DNA from: Iris pallida
Lineage: Eukaryota; Streptophyta; Magnoliopsida; Asparagales; Iridaceae
Length of the DNA stretch: 64,000 nt
Assembly (NCBI GenBank): GCA_029216955.1
Contig: JANAVB010015600.1
Coordinates: 32,927,561-32,991,560, forward strand
Reading direction: 5' to 3'
In this document: positions 57,501-64,000 of the stretch, piece after piece
How the letters are laid out: each line of letters starts with the position of its first letter
Position numbering within the stretch: the first letter of the stretch is position 1
The notes under the pieces: model-generated
What the model was told of the DNA's origin: nothing
The model's input: the letters and a program-made list of their open reading frames with translations, nothing else
Database searches by the model: none
Made by a program: the position numbers and the translations under genes

Positions 57501-58592
57501 CTTTCTTGAAGTAGCAGATAAATGAAAGAACTTAGTATTCCTGTCACCTTCCTTGAGCCAAGCAATATTGGACCTCTATTTCCAATAGAGTTCTTTTTGC
57601 AGGTATAGTTTGTTGAGAAGAATTTGAATGTCCCGTTCTTCAAAATAAACAGAATCAGTAGGAGGCTTTGATTGTAAGGATAATAGCTTTTCCTCTAAAT
57701 ACTTGATGTCTTGATTTAAATGGCCTGAACTGATGTTTTTCCACTGATGCAAACAAGGGAGCAATGATTTTAATTTCATTTGAAGAGTGGCAGGATGCAA
57801 GTTTTGCCAATACTCTGTGAAGATAGACTTAAAATCATGCTCAATTGTCCAAGAAGCTTCAAACCTTGATACTCTCTTAGCCTTTCTCTGAACAAGATTT
57901 AATAACAGTAAGATAGGATTATGATCACTGTTTAAACATGGCAAATAAAGGAGACCAGCAGTAGGATGTAAAGATTGCCAATTAATATCCACCACTGCTC
58001 TATCCAACCTTTCAGCAATGTAATGAGTAGGCTTTCTTCTATTATTCCAAGTAAATGCTGGGCCAAAAGGAGTGATATCCATTGCTGCAATAGAGTTGTA
58101 CCAATGTATGAAAGCCTTGTGATGATTATAATTAAAGTTGTTTCCTCCCAATTTCTCCTCAGCAGAGAGTATGCCATTGCAGTCACCAATACAAATCCAG
58201 GGTTGTGTAATAGCAGTCATAGTGATTTCCATTTGCTTCCAAAAATTATAACGATCAGAAACCACAGGGGGACCATAAATACAGAAAAGAAACCAAGGTT
58301 GAGAATACCCAGGATATAAAAGAGAAGAGTGAATACAATTTTCTGTAGTGGAAATAATATTCAAGGTGATAGTAGAATCCCAACAAAGAAGGAGGCCCCC
58401 TGAATTACCCTTTGAGGAAACAGATTCAAAATGGTCGAAACCCAATTTCAATGCTATGGTTGAAGCCAGAATTGACGAACATCTAGTTTCAGATAAAAAT
58501 AATATTTTTGGTCTAGATGCACGGAGGAATGAATGTAAAGTACGAATTGTAGGGTCATTCCCCAGACCCCTACAATTCCATGATAGAATCAT
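54577..58592 (-). pseudogene. LINE 2 ORF2 (endonuclease, RT, zf-RVT, RNase H)
   Basis: Starts MILSWNCRGLGNDPTIRTLH at 58592. The endonuclease is open for 338 codons with SETRC, PWICIGDCNGIL and LNSDHNPILLLL. It meets a TAG at 57578-57576 right after ELYWK, where LINE 1 has Gln. RT continues at 57472-56117: FRPITLCNVLYKTISKLLTN, PSQNAFVPGRHIGDNIVMAQ, SKAYDRLGW, RQGCPLSPYIFILCMEIL and LAFADDLFIFG. A zf-RVT segment (55951-54974) has KVLLFAWRAITNSLPTNANI and CLLCKVHPENTNHYYYC. RVT_3 RNase H (54990-54577) ends the protein. Frame changes at about 57400, 56880, 56110 and 55000 also break it. Confidence 0.9.
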
Positions 58593-60409
58593 GAGGATGA
58601 AGGCTGTTGTAGGCCAGCCGCGCCTTTGATAGCAGTAGAGGGGAGCATGATACGTTTTGGAGGTCTCTCTTTAATAATGTCATTGTCTTCCTCAATATAT
58701 GGTGATCTTGGTCTTTTTGAAGGATTTAAGGATTCATGAGCAGGGTATGTAGAAGCAGATTGAGGGACAACTGTACGTGTAGATAAATCAATATTATTGA
58801 CCTCTGTTATTGGATTTGTGGCAATAGAAAGAAGATCAGAATTAGAATTGTAGCCAACAGGTACAATATCTATAGAAGATTGATCAGTTGCAATTTCTGA
58901 CTGTTGTAAAGAAATGGAATAAGGTGGATGAAGGGAATGTAGTAATGAGGTGAATGTAGATTTGACAGAAATGGAGGAGGGGCGTACAGGTGTGGATGTG
59001 GTATGTAATTTTGATGAAGGTTGTAGATGGGAAATGGTGGAATGAGTAGAAGGTATAGATGTTAAAGTATATGATTGTTCAGCTAAAATAGGGGAGGTAG
59101 TAGGAGTAGGATTGTCGATGGGAGGAAGAGAAGTAGGAATAACATGATCTGAATCCAGTTTGGTCAAGTCACTTAACAACCTGGTAGTACTGTTTGATTG
59201 GTCAGGCAGTTTGACATCCATAACGTGGAAACAGTTGGAGGGACACTATGGACTTCCGAGGAAAGGAGGGAGTGTTGATCACATCCTGGAAAATAGGTGT
59301 AGTAGAATGTACATGATCAGTAACTAACTCCGTCCCCATGCACTCTCCGGTCACCGGAGTAACACCAGAATTTGTAGATGATGTGGAAGCATGATGGATT
59401 GAAACAGAGGATTCATGAAGTATGGATACAGGAGGAATGGTAGAATGGGAATGATCAATATTCATGGCTGTAGAGGTAATGGAGGATGGATTTTGATTTG
59501 GAACTGTGTCGAAGGTTGTTTGATCATGAGGTATAGGGATGTGAGTTTGAAGCAAATGTTGATTTGAAGAACTCTTTGACATACCTTTACTGGATGGCTT
59601 TTCCTGAATTTTTTAGCATGATTCACACAGATGGAAAGATCCAGCCGTGTATCAAGGAGACTTTAGAATTTCTGCTTTTGCTCTTCAGACCATTCATCAC
59701 ATAACCTTGCTTCATAGTCTTTATGAATCTAACACTTTTTGACGCTGTGACCCAAACATCCACAAAACAAGCAAAACTTTGGCAATCGTTCATATTTCAA
59801 TAGAACAGTACAATTCATATTGTTTCCTATTGGTACTTTCAAGCTTCTGATCAATGGCTTCATAATGTCAATTTTCACCTTAATTCGTGCAAAAAGAACC
59901 CATTTGCACGCCTCTGCAGCAGAAGGAGGACACATCTTACCAATTCGAGCCGCAATTGAAGAAAAAAAATCCACTGTCAGAAGATTAACAGGAAGACCAT
60001 GTATCTGAATCCAAAAGTCACTCTCACTGAATTGATACTCATGCGGAAGCTTATTTGGGCAACATCTTTCAATAATAAGCAGATGGCGATTGATCTTCCA
60101 TGGGCCATTTGATATAACAGACTCCAGATCATCTCTTAACTCGAACTTGGCAGAAAATGAATTCCCATGATACTCTGATATCTTGACTGATCCTTTACAT
60201 TTCCAGATTTTGGGGATAGTAGCAACTATAATATGAGAAGGATAGTTTTTCTGGGTAAGGATTTTGAAGAAAAGATACATTTGCCAATCAGCTTGTGGAT
60301 TCTGTAATGAAGAAGAAGGAGGGCTTTTATCATCATCAGAAGAACTTGATGATAAAAGAGATGATAACTTGAGCAAAATATCATCATAGGAGGATGAAGA
60401 TGAGGCCAT
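58589..60409 (-). pseudogene. LINE 2 ORF1 (DUF4283, zinc knuckle)
   Basis: Starts MASSSSSYDDILLKLSSLLS at 60409 and is open through DUF4283 (KCKGSVKISEYHGNSFSAKF, SNGPWKINRHLLIIERC, DFWIQIHGLPVNLLT) to the zinc knuckle CLFCGCLGHSVKKC. A TAG stop follows the last Cys of the knuckle at 59731-59729. The Ser/Thr/Pro-rich C-terminal tail continues in other frames (59582-59202 and 59221-58589) to a TGA at 58591-58589 that overlaps the ORF2 ATG. A basic patch (PSKRPRSP, KERPPKRIM) near the C-terminus could be a nuclear localisation signal. Confidence 0.85.
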
Positions 60410-60436
60410 GTAAAGAACAGGAGAGGATGGGGAATC

Positions 60437-60510
60437 AGGAGGGATGGAGAAATCCGGCTATGGAAAGAGGATGGAGAAATCCGGCTATGGAAAAAGGATG
60501 GAGAAGGAGC
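60437..60510 (-). repeat. Short tandem repeats in LINE 2 5' UTR
   Basis: GGATGGAGAAATCCGGCTAT plus GGAAARA occurs twice in a row, followed by a third partial GGATGGAGAA unit, just upstream of the ORF1 start. Confidence 0.88.
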
Positions 60511-62612
60511 AGTAGGAAATGCTATTGATGAACGCCATGGAGAGCCAAGGGCATGGCTGATTCAGCAATAACACAGGTTTAGTTTGATAATAGTATGATA
60601 TTAATACTATCAAATTATTAGTCCTCTCAACCTCGGTTCCCGTAGCATTGTATTAGAATAAAAGCAAAACTTATCATCCCTTCCCAATCAGTCAAACATG
60701 CTAAAAATAAATATGAGAGAGAGGTTGAGTACAGAAAAGGGCAACCGACACTCACCGAGAGAGGGCTACTCGGCGCTGCTCCGGGAGATCCGACGGCGAG
60801 GGCTCCGCTTCTGGGGTTCCGACGTTCCCCGCTCGGCCACGCGGCGGATTGTCGGCGCGGTCTGAGGCTGCGCGGACTGGGCGTCTCACTCCGGAGGCAA
60901 ACGAGGAAAAGGTGGGACCAGAGGAAGATCCGGTCCCCGCAGATGGTCCAGATGAGGGCTTCTGCGTGGGGAGATCCAGTGAAGGTGGTTGTCATGGCTG
61001 CGCGGGGAAAGCGGCATCGGTGGGGGGAGGGTTTCGACTCACGGGGCGGCGCTCGAGGTCGGTGGCGTTCGAGCGGTCACCGACTAGGAGGCGAGGGGGC
61101 GGGGTGGACCGGCTTAGTGTCCATTCTGTGGACTGGCATCACGTGTGTAGCTCCACGTCGGCCACTCGATGTCGCTCGACCGGACTGCGTTGGCGGTCTT
61201 TGGCGAGCCCAGGCCAAAGCGACGAGCATGGTCGGCGAGGACCCCGACATTGTCGAGGGTGGCAGCGTGGCTCAGCAGCCTGGTGCCTCGTCGTATGCAG
61301 GGCTGGTGAGTCCATTGCACCGGCGGTGTTGGGTCTCGGTCTGTGAGAGGGCGGTGGTGAACGGGTTTGCTCGTCGTCGTTGTGGGTGGCTCGACCACGA
61401 GGAGGCGGGTGGTCGAAGACTGGAGGGGTAAGGAGGCACTTGCGGCTAGGGTTTTCTTCTTCGTGTTTCTACGATTCTCTGCTCATACCTATATATATAC
61501 TACGAGTATCTATAATCGGTTTGAGGGGCTTACTGTTAGTTCCGATGGGCTCGGGAAGCACAGGATTTGGCTTTGCAGTTGGGATGGCCGGCCTGCACTG
61601 TGCGGGCTGGGGGGGTTTGGCCTTATTGCATTCTATTAGCTAGTGCTCGACAAACTATTAACTAATGCTCGAATATAATTTTGAATAATTAATTATGACT
61701 ATCATAAACACACGATTTTCTTCCAACATTCTACTTCTGCGTGTATATTCTAGCTATAGTACTTCATCATTCCCTATACACTACATTAAATATTACTTAT
61801 CTTAATAAGATAATATTTTCACATCTATTACTATACTAAATATCTACTTACTAAATATACATCTTTAATATTAGTCCTCACTATTAATCATGTACTTGAA
61901 ATATAATATAACAAAATACAATAACCAAAAATTAACTATTTAATTATTATAAAATCTAATAATCACCCTTTAAATTAATCAAAAACTAAATAAAATATTT
62001 TAAAATTTTCGGGACGGGGAGCTACAGGAAACATTCCTATGGGTTTCCTAACCATTCTATATGAAATGGAAACTATTTTTAGAGAAGGATTTACCTATTT
62101 TTGGAGAAGGAACAATGGTGGAGCTCTCAAGAATGGAAGGAACCTTTGGAGAAGAAGAAGAAGAAGTGGATGAGAACAAGGGAAAGTGATTTTCTCTCTC
62201 CTCCCCACCCCTACACAATGTGGCCGGCCACTAGCTTCAAATGCCCCCTTTTACTAATTACAAGTTTGCCCCTCTATTGTTCTATTAGCTCTTTACAAGT
62301 TTGCATAGGGGTTGGGGGTTAAAAATATAAATCTAATATTCTAATTAGGTCTAACCTAATCCATGGGGTCATGATTAATTCCTCTAACTTTTTATGGTAA
62401 TATTGTGGGCCATGACTAGCTAGTGTGTGGGCCCGCTAAGGTCAAAACTACCCCGGGTTCCCGAAACAAGTCAAAACAAATCGGAATGAGTTGAAATTCG
62501 AACCCGATTCAAATAACCCCAAAATAATACAATAAAAAAATAAATAATTCCAAAATAATTCAAAAGTGAAAAATAACAAAAATACTCCTGTTTCTGGAAA
62601 CTGAGGGTGACA

Positions 62613-63189
62613 AATCTATCCACCTTAAAAAAATTCGTCCTCGAAATTAAAACCAAACAATAGTAAAATTTCAAATTCATAAGTCATGGCTAAAAATTTA
62701 AAATGATTAAAATCTCAAAAATTAAAGCAGGAATTAAATGACTAAATTTATAAAATTTAAAGTTACTCTCAAATATAAGTCTATCCACCTTAAAAGAATC
62801 ATCCAAAAACTTAAAACAAAGTAAACATAGAAAATTCATGCAATTTGATAATCGTATGCGTCTGTCCAATAATCATGATACTCAGAACCTCCGTCATGCC
62901 AGTGAGCAAGGCTACGATAATCACAGAGTCCTCAACTACGGTATATACCTCTAGAATTATGGTATTTAAAATTTTTGCATTGCCGCTAGCTTGGCAGCGA
63001 AAATCTTAAATTCTCACACCCTAGGAATACGTCCATAGTCCTGTTTGCCATTGATTGTAAAAGTATAGAACAATTATCGGAGGACTGAACTTAGACTCAC
63101 AATACAAACTCGCTCGTACAAAGAAAGCCTAGGGACGAAAACCTAGGTACAGCAGTCTAAGTACGATTGTTTATTTTAAATTCTGGGGG
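62613..63189 (-). other. 3' internal non-coding part of gypsy element B
   Basis: Begins with the polypurine tract next to LTR B and continues AT-rich without open frames. This matches the non-coding stretch between integrase and 3' LTR in chromovirus-type elements. The polymerase itself is not reached. Confidence 0.5.
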
Positions 63190-64000
63190 GTGTCGATAGA
63201 GGCTCGAAAAAGCGACGGCCGCTCTGCCTTACTCCTTGGACGATCGGTACGCAGCCTTGGCTCGGGGAAGATCTGTTTGGTCGTTGACGAAGAAATGCCC
63301 TTCTTGCTCTCTCTCTGATTGCTCTTCAGGCTTCTCTCTCTCTGTGTATATTCTCTCTCTGACTATGGGAGAAGTCTCTCTGTGTATACGTATTCTTCTC
63401 TGGTTTTTTTTTGTTGTATATGTCTCTATATATTACAAGGGAATGGCACCTTGCTATTTATAATAGTGGGATGTGATCACTAGGGTTACCAATGATTAGC
63501 TCTTGGAGATGGCGACGGCCTGGGGATTGATCAATCCAGGCCGTTCGTTTCTGATTGTGACGAATCAGAACCATTAAGGGTAGATTACACCAAATCCCCA
63601 TTAGCAATTAATGCTGATTGGCATAAATCTTCCTTATAATGATTCTCTAATATCTGCGAATAAATCAAATTTATTCTCCTGCCACGTGCCCCAGATCATT
63701 GGGATTTGACCCAATCTTGGATTGCCATAAATCTGGGAGATTGATCGGCTGAGGACACGTGTCCTGAGAGCCAATGGTGAGACTGGAACCGCATGCAGAT
63801 TGGGTCGCATGAGATTTGGGCCGCATGAAATTTGGGCCGCATAAGACTTGGGACACGTGTTAGGGCTGTCTGGGCAGTGGCCCCCTCCTTCAGACTTCTG
63901 AACCATATGATGAGCCGCATGAACCGCATAATGGTGTGTCTGCTTGAGCCGCATGGGCATGATCTTCTTGAGCCGCATAGGGGTGATTCCACTTGAGCCG
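63190..64000. other. Possible LTR or other repeat, with GGGCCGCATGA repeats
   Basis: A change in composition starts at TGTCGATAGAGGC after GGGGGG, which could be a polypurine tract and LTR start on the plus strand, but no partner is visible. CT-rich microsatellite-like sequence occupies 63310-63390. From 63785 to the window end, variants of TTGGGCCGCATGA and TTGAGCCGCAT recur about eight times. No gene seen. Confidence 0.3.

Larger units (their letters stand above)
54483..60586 (-). mobile_element. L1-type LINE 2, nearly complete
   Basis: Plant L1 of 6.1 kb on the minus strand, with its A-tail seen as T's at 54483-54494. Perfect 17-bp duplications ATAATAGTATGATATTA lie at 54466-54482 and 60587-60603. 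It holds a 5' UTR with short tandem repeats, ORF1 and ORF2. Only a few disabling changes are seen, so it is the youngest large insertion on this side. It is related to LINE 1 at protein level but clearly a different subfamily. Confidence 0.94.
52856..62612 (-). mobile_element. Gypsy LTR B (3' LTR) with nested LINE 2
   Basis: An LTR in minus orientation: TGTCACGACCCGCACCCGCT at 52856 and CTGAGGGTGACA ending at 62612. Sequence outside the right end, complement of 62613-62645, is AAGGTGGATAGATT preceded by TTCGAGGACGAATTT, a polypurine tract, so this is the 3' LTR of an element continuing to the right. Without LINE 2 and one target copy it is about 3.6 kb. It shares CAGCCTACGCCGCAGAGTCG and CGGTAGAACGCTGT with LTR A, so the two families are related. 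A GC-rich block at 60760-61460 and a purine-rich block near 62100 lie in its 5' part. No coding sequence of its own. Confidence 0.78.

Noticed and set aside
60849..61431. Open frames of 160 codons on the plus strand
   Set aside because: GC-rich block of gypsy LTR B with frames open on both strands; no domain features.
1..64000. A novel defence or biosynthetic gene system
   Set aside because: Every coding block that I can identify belongs to transposable elements or to one decayed NOC2-like gene. No cluster of unknown intact genes is present.

Overview
This is nuclear DNA of a flowering plant, most likely a eudicot. It is AT-rich, has spliced introns, and is built almost entirely of plant transposable elements: CACTA, Ty1/copia, Ty3/gypsy, plant L1 LINEs, a SINE, a hAT MITE and a Helitron end. 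There are no bacterial operons, rRNA genes or credible tRNA genes. I see no intact host gene.

The backbone is one broken host gene on the minus strand. Its pieces lie at 42225-41738, 34563-34257, 33988-33824 joined to 14661-14527, 13745-13554 and 12229-11991. They read as the NOC2/REBELOTE nucleolar-complex family (ribosome large-subunit maturation). Stops, frameshifts and deletions mark it as a decayed pseudogene. It has been stretched over more than 30 kb by nested insertions. A 19.2-kb CACTA element (14662-33823) lies inside an exon, with a TTT target duplication. That CACTA is itself split by a 9.76-kb gypsy element (19482-29239) with an ATCTG duplication. A LINE (about 35575-41623) sits between two diverged copies of one exon. 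A hAT MITE (34852-35024), a Helitron 3' end (12937) and microsatellites lie in introns. A copia element with 110-bp LTRs (6952-11960) lies 30 bp beyond the stop codon. A second copia element (42272-49510) lies just upstream of the most N-terminal exon visible.

Left flank (1-6951): the right end of another CACTA element cut into a Tat/Ogre-type gypsy polymerase gene, then several kilobases of AT-rich non-coding DNA, then a 100-bp tRNA-derived SINE with 16-bp target duplications.

Right flank (49511-64000): the copia LTR is cut by a gypsy LTR (A). LTR A is cut by a second gypsy LTR (B, 52856-62612). LTR B is cut by a nearly complete LINE (54483-60586) with a 17-bp target duplication. Internal sequence of element B starts at 62613 and the element runs beyond the window.

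The insertion order can be read from the nesting: host gene, then CACTA B, then gypsy; and host gene, then copia 2, then LTR A, then LTR B, then LINE 2. The CACTA element carries a transposase gene (Transposase-associated, tnp2, DUF4218 and DUF4216 regions) and a tnpA-like gene, both on the minus strand, between inverted-repeat ends and subterminal motif arrays. The two LINEs share an ORF1/ORF2 ATGA stop-start overlap. The most unusual non-coding signals are a dense W-box (TTGAC) array in LTR A, a long foldback and palindrome upstream of the CACTA transposase, and the exon duplication around LINE 1.
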